From Methanobrevibacter sp. V74 (GTDB taxonomy: Archaea > Methanobacteriota > Methanobacteria > Methanobacteriales > Methanobacteriaceae), in NCBI RefSeq assembly GCF_963082495.1, contig NZ_CAUJAN010000001.1:434001-498000 (forward strand): DNA of 64,000 nt, given 5' to 3'. Positions 47,301 through 57,595 of the stretch are shown in pieces; the first letter of the stretch is position 1, and each line of letters begins with the position of its first letter. The translations under genes were made by a program, and so were the position numbers. A model generated the notes under the pieces. That model made no database searches, was not told the DNA's origin, and saw only the letters and a program-made list of their open reading frames with translations.

Positions 47301-47725
47301 CTGGTGATTGTAATTTAACTGGTGTTTATATTAAAGATAATAAATACTCTAAAGGCTTAGTTTATTTATCTTACATAGATAAACATAATAAATGGACTTT
47401 TGATGGAAAAAATAAATGGACTTATAAAGGAGTATTGGCTCCTGGAGAATCTATAAGTTTAGATATTCTATTTAATACAACTAGTACTGGTATAAAAGTT
47501 AATACTGCTATTGCAGGAAATAATATAACTAATGAAACTGTTAATAGTACAAATAAAACTAATGTAACTAAGATAATAATAAAAAAACCTGATAATAATA
47601 CAAATATTAGTAATAAAGAACCTGATAAAAAAACAGTTCTAAATGTTTCAAGTTCACCTAGAACTGGAAACCCATTAGTAGTTTTTTTTATTTTTAAGTT
47701 TAATTTTAGTATTAGTTCCATTTAG
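44387..47725 (+). CDS. Adhesin-like surface protein, beta-helix plus DUF11-type domains
   Basis: 1,112 residues as read. Signal peptide IIILLLMLSLFLTISSVSAL; acidic linker; then about 500 residues of right-handed beta-helix repeats (GGAISFNSGN, NNSADGSGGAIY and so on). A spacer with LKGYCLQRTLNFPDYVY follows, then two DUF11-like repeats (KVKFIIRVTNMGDTILHNVT and TVSFTIIVTNTGDCNLTGVY). The tail reads PRTGNPLVVFF and then goes out of frame. With seven rather than eight T at 47682-47689 it becomes TGNPLVVFLFLSLILVLVPF-RKR, a membrane anchor, with a stop at 47733-47735. Likely a pseudomurein-layer adhesin. Confidence 0.85.
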   Translation: MKKKIIILLLMLSLFLTISSVSALDTDDTVMMEDNNLNSNDAISNIHDDGFNSGSVDKTSDIGTDPSENIINTNENAILNNKTVSFENDSTNTIEHSINKMLKSGPSRSGNTFYISSNGNGTGSSSSDPTNWTNAYSIAHDNDKIYFLDGTYILENININKNLVLQAINGGSAIINANGINRVFSIGYNKNIIINGLTFINGKTTGNGGAISFNSGNLTIINCKFFNNSADGSGGAIYLRSGNLNISNTSFINNYANEDNGGAVLADNIRITHSNFTNNVADGSGGAIRAYYNLIISDSIFTNNTSIKGQGGVSYAKNTTVNNSVFVNNTSINGGGAIYSNVEYLINNSEFIGNKANSDGGAIASYDTGRIFNSNFTNNSATSNSAGAAYARISIEIVNSNFNNNSATSGSGGAVHAQSEVKINNSNFTNNVAGNGGAIYSNKKSVVNNSTFTNNSATDEEGGAIFSVRDVEVDNSNFINNHAKSLGGAISAYNEIIANNSNFNNNSAEYAGAVYSPKLNSKNNNFTNNKVIYHGGGIYADVLNSENDNFINNSAKYAGGGVFVGSNADIKESNFESNTAVNGGGLFSHVNATINKSNFTNNNAYDGSAIISGNLVLTNSNLENNTSKGYGIIYAENATIKNNKFKNNNALKNKEIYVLNELNQSNNTLTPNQIEDINTTTVKVEHVNNVTYLVDLKEGLKGYCLQRTLNFPDYVYLLNNLSLALNQLTGEDVSEYLKILIYKNYFTDKKDNITFSLWDFTDGDFRNSNNTLTKEVIALYNSGFRVPNYNASLILANGTQVLFNFYSAGSSTTQNLFLFNITYMGNNYDLKVEKITLNKTVINGEKVKFIIRVTNMGDTILHNVTVFEKKYDGLIYDSYIDEGNNWNYKNGKWIYKNQLNINESVEFVVVFNTFKSGNFTNVIVSSSNETKNKTTNNTTSVRTPKMSIVKISNNKTVKVGETVSFTIIVTNTGDCNLTGVYIKDNKYSKGLVYLSYIDKHNKWTFDGKNKWTYKGVLAPGESISLDILFNTTSTGIKVNTAIAGNNITNETVNSTNKTNVTKIIIKKPDNNTNISNKEPDKKTVLNVSSSPRTGNPLVVFFIFKFNFSISSI

Positions 47726-47740
47726 AAAAAGATAAATTTT

Positions 47741-47775
47741 ATGTGTTTAATAAAAACACATATTATTTGTTGTTT
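47741..47775 (+). terminator. Hairpin terminator of the adhesin gene
   Basis: ATGTGTTT (47741-47748) pairs with AAACACAT (47754-47761), followed within 20 bases by T-rich DNA. It lies 6 bases after the restored stop codon, which supports the frame-corrected gene end. Confidence 0.55.
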
Positions 47776-48007
47776 TTCTATTTTTTTTATTTTTTTTATT
47801 AAAGGTTATCCTTTAAAATTTGTTTTAGAGATTTTTTGATTTTTTTATTAGATTGAAACAATCCAATTTATTATTCTGAATTTTAGTAGTATATTTTTTT
47901 CAGTTTTGAGTTTTAAAGAATATTCAACAATTTAATAATCTTGACAAATCAAATCTACCATTATGCATTTATCACTATGTGCTTTATTTTTATAATAAAC
48001 AACTAAC

Positions 48008-49390
48008 TATAGTTACTAACCAAACTTTTATTATAGATGTTGGATAAATTATAAAATATGTCTGGAAAATCTAAAATTAATGTTTTTAACAAAATGACAA
48101 AAATCGCTTTGGATGAAGAAATCAGCAATTATGTGGCTTACCATAGGTATTATCAAAGGCTAATTGCAGTCAAAATAGTTAGTGAAGGAAATACCATAAC
48201 TAATGCCGCAAATATATTGGGAAAATCCTACCAAACAGTTCACAGATGGATTAAAACATGTGAATCTGATAGGATTAGAAGGTTTAAAACCATCTTTTGG
48301 TGGTGGAAGACCATCAAAATTAACTTATGATCAACTAATTGAATTAGACAAAATCATTGAAAAAACACCCAATATTTCAATGAAAGACGTACATAAACTT
48401 GTTAATGAAAAATTCAATGTAGATTATAGTTTAAAGCAAATAGGAAAAATTATAAAGAAATTAGAATACAATTATAGCAAAGCATATCCTAAATTTTCAA
48501 AATCCCCAAAAGATGCTGAAGAACAGTTAAAAAAAACTTAGAAGAATATAATGTAACAACAAATGATATTATAATCTTATTTGATGAAGCATCATTCCAA
48601 AATGAACCCTATACTCAAAAATCACTATATAAACAAGGAACAAAACACACACAAACTGTGTAAATCCATACAAATTCAAAATCAACGCCACAGGATCACT
48701 AACAATAAATGGAAATTCAACCATCACAATCACAAATTCATCAACAGCACCAGAAATTGCAATAGCACTTTTAAAATTAAGAGTAGCAAATACTAACAAT
48801 GAAAAATACAGTAAAAATATTAAACAAAATAATATCCGATGTTAATCTAACTGATAAAGACATAAACAAATTATTAATGAAAAATAACAAAAATAATGAA
48901 ATTTTTACAGCAAAAATTTTAAAAACATTAGAAAAAATATAAAGACAATACCACATCCACAATCACTAGAATCATTGGAAAAACACTGCAATAGAGAATC
49001 CCTCAATAATGTGAAAAAAAGAAGAGAAATAAGAAGAAAAATAACATTAAACCTATTACAAAAAGAAGACATAATAACAAAAATGCAAACCGAACAAAGA
49101 ATATGTTTAATTCTAGATAATTACAATGTCCACAAATCCGTATTTATCAAAAAAAATAGCATTTATATCTTAATATTGAACTAATATACCTTCCACCATA
49201 CTCTCCTCACCTAAATCCAATCGAACAAATATGGAGACAAATGAAAAAAGAAATAAAACATTATTACCTTAAATCAAAAGAATTTCTACAAGAATTAACT
49301 ATAAAAACATATAATGAATCGATTTCTGGAACAAAAGTTTATGACAAATGGCTCGAAACATTTATACCAAAAGTTTAGTAATTAACTATA
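48008..49390 (+). mobile_element. IS630-family element, decayed, copy 1
   Basis: About 1.38 kb with inverted ends: TATAGTTACTAACCAAAC at 48008 and, read backwards, TATAGTTAATTACTAAAC at the right end, both starting at TA, the target used by IS630/Tc1-like elements. It is the same element as 59866-61251, in the same orientation. The gene inside carries several frameshifts. Confidence 0.85.
48058..49378 (+). pseudogene. IS630-family transposase, multiply frameshifted (copy 1)
   Basis: Fragments in different frames build one transposase. First, 48058-48330 holds a helix-turn-helix (NTITNAANILGKSYQTVHRW). The frame then shifts at about 48260 into GLKPSFGGGRPSKLTYDQLI. Later pieces include IILFDEASFQNEPYTQKSLY (first Asp), ICLILDNYNVHKSVFIKK (second Asp) and YLPPYSPHLNPIEQIWRQMK (Glu). 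A shift in the eight-A run at about 48529-48536 and a two-base insertion at about 48660 are private to this copy. The first shift is shared with copy 2. Not functional as read. Confidence 0.8.
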
Positions 49391-49419
49391 ATTCTTTTTC
49401 AGAATTATTAATTGGTTTT

Positions 49420-49597
49420 ATATATTGTTTTTTTTTTGATTACTCTTTAAACATTTTCAATGGGGCTTAAATCAGGACAATATTGTTTTAAATATATTAG
49501 ATTTATATTTGATATTTCTGCAACTTTTTGAACCATTTTTGCTGTGTGAATCCTTGTATTGTCTAGAATTATATTAATTCTTTTTTTCTTTATGAGG
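49420..49597 (-). pseudogene. Fragment of another IS630-type transposase
   Basis: The reverse strand reads RINIILDNTRIHTAKMVQKV then AEISNINLIYLKQYCPDLSP-IENV and a stop. This holds the second Asp and the catalytic Glu region of an IS630-type transposase different from the 48008 copy. It is cut at the left end of the next IS element (49599), which probably inserted into it. Confidence 0.7.
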
Positions 49598-49598
49598 T

Positions 49599-51405
49599 AG
49601 GATGGGACATGATTCTCATTAATTTTTAAAATTTTTTTTTTTCGCTTATTTTTTTTCCTTTAATTTTATATACTATGAAGTACAATCTTTTATTATAAAT
49701 ATTAATATTTATGGTTGTTTTATTTATGGTTTTAAAAGATGATACTATTAATCAGACTATGTTGGTGCCTATGGACTTGAGTAATTTGATTCCTGAAGGT
49801 CATCCGTGTTATTTTATTAAAAATGTGGTTGATCAAATTGATTGTTCCGAAGCTAACAAGGAGTTTTTCGTGATAAGCCTGGTGAACCTGCTTATCCTCG
49901 TGAAAATGTTGCTTAGGATTGGTTTGGATGAGTGTTATTTGATGGTGGATTGTCTTCTCCTAATTGAGAGAAGAACAAGAACTGAATATTGCTTATATGT
50001 ACTTTAGCAGGCATGCAAAAGCCAGTTTATAAGGGACAATTTTATAAGATTCAAATTGGATTATACCTGATTTAATTGATGAAGCTTTTAAAACAACTTT
50101 TAAAGATTTGCAAAAGAAGAAAATCCGCCATTTAAGTTTTAGATGGAACTAAAGTAAAAACATCTTTAAAAAATAATAACCAATGAACAACAATTAAAAA
50201 TAATCATGAAAAGAACACTTGGAAGAAAAGTATTATAAATTGGATCAAGAAGAAGATTTGGAATTGGGCGATGAATCTGGAAAAATTAGTGTTCCTGAAT
50301 CATATTAACAAACAAAAATTCCAAGAAACAGTAAGAGAAAATCAATAAATCCTCTTAAAAATGATGGAGACCAAAGATAAATTGAGAGCTTCAAGTAAAA
50401 AAAACCTCTTAAAACAATCCAGAAGAAAAATCCTGAAAAAAAATTTACAAAAAAGCTTGAAAACACTCGAAGAAAAGCTTAAAGAATCCTGGAAAAAATG
50501 ATGTAATTAAGTGTAAATGATCCAGATTCAAGATTTTTATGATTAATAAAAAAAAGGTAAAAATGGGGAATTTGTATTACAATGGACAGATTGCTGTAGA
50601 CTCACATAAAAGAATAATCCTAGCATCATACATAACAATACAATCCAACAGACCATTACGAAACTTGTTCCATTAAATGGAACAAGTACAATCAAATTTA
50701 ACAGAAATATAACGATGAAAATGCCTGTTAATTACCAAGTAAGTGCAGATAATGACTATTCAACAGATGAAAAACACAGAATATCTTGAAAAACATGGAC
50801 CTTGACGGTTACATATCCTCACGAAAACTCTCAAGAAAAGAAAAAAAATAGTATAATAATTGTCCGAAAAAAAAACCATTTTTCCAAAGATAAATTATCA
50901 ACTATGATCACGAAATGATGACCTATATCTTCCCCCCCCCAATTGGTCAACCACTATAGAAAAAAAAGCGAATACCAATACAAAAACAAAACAAGAATCA
51001 CACATTGGACCAAAGAATGCAAAAACTGCCCAGTACAAGAATATTGCAGTAAAAACACAACGATACAGAATAATCAGTGACTATGGAAAAATTTCAAAAA
51101 TAAAAATGCAAAGAAAAATAGAAAACCACAAAAGCCCCCCAAAAAAATCTACAAAAATACGCTCAAAAAAACAGCAGAAACTACCATTTACAAACATGAA
51201 ACAAAACATAAACCTAACAAAATTCACAACAACAGACTTAAAACAAGTAAAATACAGAATTTAAACTATACACAATAAGACACAACTTAAAAAAGAATAT
51301 ACAACAAAATAAACAATAGAAACAACTGAAAAATAAAATTATTGCAAAAAATTTTTAAAATAAAAAAAATTCTATGAAAAATTAAAAAATTTCATGTCCC
51401 ATCCT
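49599..51405 (+). mobile_element. IS1182-type element, decayed, copy 1
   Basis: About 1.8 kb, ends AGGATGGGACATGA (49599-49612) and TCATGTCCCATCCT (51392-51405), perfect inverted repeats. The transposase start is at ATG 49726 (LVPMDLSNLIPEGHPCYFIK). It is followed by frameshifted pieces such as VDQIDCSEANKEFFV, and by fragments whose translation resembles an IS1182 transposase. Numerous stops and shifts mean it cannot encode a working enzyme. It is the same element as 55065-56699. Confidence 0.8.
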
Positions 51406-51583
51406 GCCAGAATAAAAAAAAATCGCAAAAAAATCGCGAAATAAAAATTTTTGAAAAAATTAAAAATAATACTTTAAAATAGAGTATAATGAAAATAGAG
51501 AATAATTTAATTTAAAAATAGGAAAAATAAGTAAAATTATTAAATTACAGATTTATTGACAAACCTCTTAAAAAAAGAAAAAT

Positions 51584-51602
51584 GGAAAATCAAAGATTTT
51601 CC
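51584..51602 (-). terminator. Terminator of the reverse-strand adhesin gene
   Basis: GGAAAATC-AAA-GATTTTCC, a perfect 8-bp stem at 51584-51602, lies directly after the gene's stop as read on the reverse strand and is followed there by a T-rich tract (the A-run at about 51569-51582). Confidence 0.65.
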
Positions 51603-51607
51603 TAAAA

Positions 51608-54600
51608 TTATTTTTTATATTTCGGTATTATACAGTTTATAATTAATAAAAATCCAGCTAATATAATAGTTACTGGGTTTCCAGTACTTTTTATAACACT
51701 TTCTGAAGCTTTATTAATATTGTCTGTTTTATTAGGAATTATTTTATTTTCTTTAACTATGAATTCTGTTGAGTTAGAAGAAGCTGTGTAATTTTCACAA
51801 CCTGGGTAATAAACACTAATAGTATATTTTCCTGAATCTAAAATTGGGCCAATAAATGTTCCTTTACCATTTACTACTTTAACTTTGTATTCAACACCAT
51901 TTAATTTAACAATTACAGTGGCAGTTAATGCTTTGCCATTGATATCAGTTAAGGTAATTTCAGCTTTTGTTTTTTTACCATGACCTACATTAGTAACTTT
52001 TATTGTAATGATTGTTTTCAATGGTTTAACATTGAAAGTATCTGAAGCATTTGAACTATAATAATTATTATCACCTAGATAATAAACACTAATAATATAT
52101 TTGCCACCTGCTAAAACTGAACCAATAAATGTTCCTTTACCATTTACTACTTTAACTTTGTATTCAACACCATTTAATTTAACAATTACATTAGCTGTTA
52201 ATGGGTTTCCATTTATGTCTGTTAGTGTGATGCTTGCAGTTGCATTTTCACCATAAGTTTTATCATCTGCAGTAATTGTAGTAATTGTTTTTAATGGTGT
52301 GACTTTGAAAGTATCTGTGTCGTTGGAACTATAATAGTTATTCCCACCTAGATAATATACAGTTATATTGTAGTTTCCTGCGTCTAAGATTGATCCAACA
52401 AAGATTCCGTTTCCGTTTATCACATTAATAGTGTAATTTACCCCATTTACATTAATGGTTACATTAGCTGTTAATGGGTTTCCATTTATGTCTGTTAGTG
52501 TGATGCTTGCAGTTGCATTTTCACCATAAGTTTTATCATCTGCAGTAATTGTAGTAATTGTTTTCATTTTAGATAAAAATATAGATAATATCACATGTTC
52601 ATCATCAGATAAAGATTGTATAGAGAAATAATTATCAGTACCTATAGCAAAATAACTTAAAGTAGTATTCCTTATATCTCCAGTTGTTGTTTGATTGTAT
52701 GGTCCAATAACAGCAACATTGAAATAAGGTAATAAACTTGGATCATTTAAAATATCAATATTAGTATTTAATTTATATCCTAATGTTACATTATATTTAT
52801 TAACTGGATTTAAAGTTGCATTAACAAATGTAGTATATTCATCAGCAGATAACATTAAAACATACCAGTGACTCAATGTTAAGTTATTTCCAGTATCTGT
52901 TATTTGTGATAAAGCATTATTAACACCCCACCAATTTAATTCAGAATTGGTGTTGTTTCCAGTATTATTTAATCCATTAGAGTTACAATTTTTATAAATG
53001 CGATTATAATTTAAGGTATTGTTAGTTCCATTAACAATGAATCCACCATTATTTTTTAAAATAGTTGAAGAAATAACAACATCATTGTTACTTTTCATTA
53101 TAATACCAGTACCATTGTTAGAAGCTATATAACTTCTGTTTAATGTATTATTTCCATTATTTTTTTGCTTATTTTTATTTTCAACAAAAATAACTCCATT
53201 ACCATTATTTATAATAGTTAAATTAGATAAATAATTATTCCGTCTCCTTCTATAGTCAATCCATTTAATTTGTTTCTATTAATGATATTATTTATTATAG
53301 TATTATTATCACCAAAAACACGAATACCATCTTTAGAATTATCAGTAACATTATTATTTGCTACTTTGGATTCAGATATTTTGTAAGTATTTTCATTATT
53401 GTTAGTATAATGACCTAATGCAATACCAATTTCAGATTTAGATATGTTATTAAATTCAATAGTATAATTTTTACCATTGCTTACAGATATTCCATAAGTA
53501 TTGTTAAAAATTTCATTACTTGATATATAAACATTATTCCCTTTTTTAATTAATATTCCATTATTTTCATTATCAAAGATTAAATTATCAATAATAAAAA
53601 GGTTTTTTGCATTTGTTGCACTAATTCCATTAGTATTATTATAAATTTTATTATTTTTAATAATTGTAGTTGCATCAGAATCACTTTCAATTCCAGAATA
53701 TGCGTTGTGGGAAATAGTGTTATTTTCAATTAGGACAAAACCACCATATGTGCCTTCAATATAAATACCACTCTTAGTTGTTGGTTTATAAGAAGGTATT
53801 ATGAAATCAATTTGACCTTGTGCTGTGCTGTTAAATATAGTATTATTTATAATTCTCACAGAAGTATTCATATTTTCTTTAATATAAATACCTGCATTAA
53901 TAAGGTTGTTGTTTTCAATTGTAATATTACTACCACCTTCTAAAACATAAACCCCATTACCTCTCATATGGAATACAAAATAACTTTTTTTAACTGTTAC
54001 AATTTGAGGATCTTTTACGGTATTATTGTAAACACGTCCATTATGTCCGTTACTAAATTTTATACCCCAAAATGACATGTTTACTGTGTTATTATAAACA
54101 TTTGAGTATGAAGAATTCTTTGCATTATCAAGTGGTTCATAAAATTTTTCAACATAATTATTGAAAATTTCACTATGAGTACTGTTTTGCATTAAAATAC
54201 CATAATGATTACCTGAAGATACTAATGGATCGTTATATTGTCCCCTAATCTTAAATGAAACAACACGATTATTGTTTACATTAAAATAATGTGTATTTTG
54301 AATAATAATTCCATAATGATAATATTCACCTATATTATTAAAAGAAACATCAATATTTCTAGAATCTTTTATTAAAATAGCAGTACCAACACCAGATGTT
54401 TTATTAAAGATGTTATTATTAATCTTTAAATCTGTAATCGAAGAAAAACTACTGTACATATTTATTTCTAAAAATTTTGAATTTTGAAGTGTTATATTAC
54501 TAATACTATTAACATTGGTTATTGCTGTTTTATATCCTTCAAAAGTAGTATTATCGATTAAAATATTGTTTGTTTTTAATGTAATACCAACAATATTATT

Positions 54601-54879
54601 TGAACCTTTAAGTTTAATACCATTACCTAAAATTTTAACTTCTTTATTTACATTGAATTTGATGTTATTGAAGTTATCTATAGATGTTGTATTAAAAGAG
54701 ACTGTATCACCATCAGAAAGGTTATAACCCATTGCAGAATTATGATTGAATAAATTATTTACATCATTACTAGTCCAATTACTATCAATAGTTATATTAT
54801 TAGCTGAAACAGAACTAATACTCATAATTAAGATAAACAAAAATATTATTCCTAATGTTAACATTTTTTTATTAATCAT
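51608..54879 (-). pseudogene. Adhesin-like surface protein (NosD-type beta-helix plus Ig-like repeats), frameshifted
   Basis: Start ATG 54879 has GGGGGTGA 2 bases before it. Signal peptide LTLGIIFLFILIMSISSVSA, then a long parallel beta-helix (NNTINSN-style repeats such as GIYIEGTYGGFVLIENNTIS) ending at 53218. One A missing at about 53238 (GGAATAATT for GGAAATAATT) shifts the frame; the rest (51608 to about 53237) is in the next frame. It has Ig-like repeats (TTITADDKTYGENATASITL) and the tail STGNPVTIILAGFLLIINC + KYKK, a membrane anchor. The full gene would be about 1,090 codons. Likely surface protein, broken or misread. Confidence 0.8.
52191..52563. repeat. Two 100-bp direct repeats in the adhesin's Ig-like region
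   Basis: 52191-52290 and 52464-52563 appear identical (TTAGCTGTTAATGGGTTTCC to the AATTGTTTT end). They encode the TTITADDKTYGENATASITL-type Ig-like module. A second pair of related stretches lies at about 51850-51917 and 52130-52190. Such repeats permit slippage or recombination that changes domain number. Confidence 0.75.
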
Positions 54880-54924
54880 ATTCACCCCCTTTTATTAGTT
54901 AGTACATTTCAATAACTTAACTGA

Positions 54925-54935
54925 TATTTTTATAG
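54925..54935 (-). promoter_or_regulatory. TATA box of the reverse-strand adhesin gene
   Basis: Read on the reverse strand, CTATAAAAATA lies about 47-55 bases before ATG 54879. With the usual archaeal distance, transcription would start about 20 bases before the gene. Confidence 0.4.
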
Positions 54936-55064
54936 AACCATCAATTTTAATTGAAAAAAGTTAAAAATATATTAATTAATTTTTTTGAAATGCCCTAAAT
55001 CAGTTATATAAGTATAATAATATTTATAAATTGTGGTTAATTTAAGTATTTTTTAAAAATTTGT

Positions 55065-56699
55065 CAGGATGGGACATGACTCTCATTAATTTTTAAAATT
55101 TTTTTTCGCTTATTTTTTTCCTTTAATTTTATATACTATGAAGTACAATCTTTTATTATAAATATTAATATTTATGGTTGTTTTATTTATGGTTTTAAAA
55201 GATGATACTATTAATCAGACTATGTTGGTGCCTATGGACTTGAGTAATTTGATTCCTGAAGGTCATCCGTGTTATTTTTATTAAAAATGTGGTTGATCAA
55301 ATTGATTGTTCCGAAGCTAACAAGGAGTTTTTCGTGACAAGCCTGGTGAACCTGCTTATCCTCGTGAAAATGTTGCTTAGGATTGGTTTTGATGAGTGTT
55401 ATTTGATGGTGGATTGTCTTCTCCTAATTGAGAGAAGAACAAGAACTGAATATTGCTTATATGTACTTAGCAGGCATGCAAAAGCCAGTTTATAGGGACA
55501 ATTTTATAAGATTCAAATTGAATTATACCTGATTTAATTGATGAAGCTTTTAAAACAACTTTTAAAGATTTGCAAAAGAAAAAAATCCGCCATTTAAGTT
55601 TTAGATGGAACTAAAGCAAAAACATCTTTAAAAAATAATAACCAATGAACAACAATTAAAAATAATCATGAAAAGAACACTTGGAAGAAAAGTATTATAA
55701 ATTGGATCAAGAAGAAGATTTGGAATTGGGCGATGAATCTGGAAAAATTAGTATTCCTGAATCATATTAACAAACAAAGAAAAATTCCAAGAAACAGTAA
55801 GAGAAAATCAATAAATCCTCTTAAAAATGATGGAGACCAAAGATAAATTGAGAGCTTCAAGTAAAAAAAAACCTCTTAAAACAATCCAGAAGAAAAATCC
55901 TGAAAAAAAAATTTACAAAAAAGCTTGAAACACTCGAAGAAAAGCTTAAAGAATCCTGGAAAAAATGATGTAATTAAGTGTAAATGATCCAGATTCAAGA
56001 TTTTTATGATGGGTGTTCGCCAAAAGTAATTTTTTTGATGCAAATTTTTCTTTGTTTTTGAATTAAAGTAGTTTTAATCAGTTTCAAAAATTAATTTTAG
56101 ATTTTTGGCGGACACCCAGAAAAGAAAAAAAATAGTAAATATTGTCCGAAAAAAAAAACCATTTTTCCAAAGATAATTATCAACTATGATCACGAAATGA
56201 TGACCAATATCCGCCCCCCCATTGGTCAACCACTATAGAAAAAAAGCGAATACCAATACAAAAACAAAACAAGAATCACACATTGAACCAAAGAATGCAA
56301 AAACTGCCCAGTACAAAAATATTGCAGTAAAAAAACAACGATACAGAATAATCAGCGACTATGGAAAACATTTCCCAAAAAAAATAAAAATAAAAATGCA
56401 AAGAAAAATAGAAAACCACAAAAGCCCCCCAAAAAAAATCTACAAAAATACGCTCAAAAAAAAAAAACAGCAGAAACTACCATTTACAAAACATGAAACA
56501 AAACATACACCTAACAAAATTCACAACAACAGACTTAAAACAAATAAATACAGAATTTAAACTATACACAACAAAACACAACTTAAAAAGAACATACAAC
56601 AAAATAAACAATAGAAACAACTGAAAAATAAAATTATTGCAAAAAATTTTTAAAATAAAAAATTCTATGAAAAATTAAAAAATTTCATGTCCCATCCTG
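55065..56699 (+). mobile_element. IS1182-type element, decayed, copy 2, carrying a MITE
   Basis: The ends are CAGGATGGGACATGA (55065-55079) and TCATGTCCCATCCTG (56685-56699). It is close in sequence to copy 1 (49599-51405) and in the same orientation. About 288 bases of copy 1 (50544-50831) are absent here and a 107-bp MITE occupies the place (56011-56117). The internal frame is broken in many positions, so it is not functional. Confidence 0.8.
56011..56117. mobile_element. 107-bp MITE, copy B
   Basis: It begins GGGTGTTCGCCAAAAG and ends TTTTTGGCGGACACCC. It is the exact reverse complement of copy A (23777-23883) in the bases I compared. It sits in the middle of the dead IS1182 copy, at the edge of a deletion relative to the other copy. 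Confidence 0.85.
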
Positions 56700-57176
56700 C
56701 TATTGGTTATTGTGGATGTTAATATGAAATCTGTTTGTGTATCTGCTATACATGATAAATCTGATCAATTCCTTTTTTAATATATCGAGGTGAGAATTAT
56801 TTAATTCTTTTAGTTGTTTTTCACTGTATCCAATATTATGGTGCATCGCAGATGCTAGTATCACCTGCCAGTATTGAATATCCTTTATAAAGACCAGGTC
56901 TATCTGGATCATTGTAAATTCCATCAATAAAGTCTTCATTCATGTCTAACATAGCAAATATGATTAAGCAATTTTCTTCTTTGAGAAATATCGGATTTAG
57001 TTAAAGTCATATTTTTATCCTTCTTATCACTTCTAATAAAAATTTATAGCCTCTACAGCAGTCGTTCGACCACAATCATAGAAAGAATACTTAATTATAC
57101 TTCCTAAAGTAGTTTTTCGAATACGAACAAAATGCACTTTTCCATCATCATATTTTATATATTTTCGATTTTTCAT
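56700..57176 (-). pseudogene. IS4-like transposase fragment
   Basis: On the reverse strand a 47-codon frame (57033-57176) reads MKNRKYIKYDDGKVHFVRIR and on. Further downstream, MTLTKSDISQRRKLLNHI and, one frame away, NEDFIDGIYNDPDRPGLYKG, SILAGDTSICDAP. The last part is the first-Asp region of IS4-type transposases (SILAGDTSI). The fragment stops at the right end of the IS1182 copy (56699), which probably cut it. The 47-aa frame alone has an AGGAT site and could be mistaken for a small gene. Confidence 0.6.
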
Positions 57177-57595
57177 ATTTATCCTAATTTATTTCCCAAG
57201 TTTCATCACAAAATATTCCCTGAAATTAAAATCAAACATAAAATAATTTAAACAAATATAAAAACTATTAAAGTAAACACATCCAATTACACATAGCAAA
57301 TTAAACGAATTTAAAACAAAAAAAATAATCAAAAACCCATAAAACAAGTAAAAAAATAAAAAATAAATCATATAAACTAATACAATATCAAATAAAAGAT
57401 TTAAATAAGAAAAATAAGAAAATAAAATACTATAATTAAAAATTAAAAAATAAATTTCTTAAATTAACTGGGTTGATTCAGAACAGTTAATTATTTATAG
57501 ATGATTGTATAGAATCATTATTAATTATTTAAATATTATATTGATTCAATTTCATTTAATTATGAAAATATTAAGATCCGGAGGATTGATATAAA
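57177..57595. promoter_or_regulatory. AT-rich leader of an adhesin gene
   Basis: No gene seen. Before ATG 57596 lies CCGGAGGATTGATATAAA, a strong ribosome site followed by GGATTGATATAAAA (57583-57596), the same 14 bases as in the leader of the adhesin at 10777 (10751-10764). The rest is A/T only with several TATA-like tracts. Confidence 0.4.

Noticed and set aside
50000-51300. Several short forward frames as real genes
   Set aside because: They are fragments of one frameshifted IS1182-type transposase that recur in the copy at 55065-56699.
57033-57176. 47-aa independent small protein with an AGGAT ribosome site
   Set aside because: Its sequence joins with downstream frames into an IS4-like transposase fragment, so it is more likely a relic.
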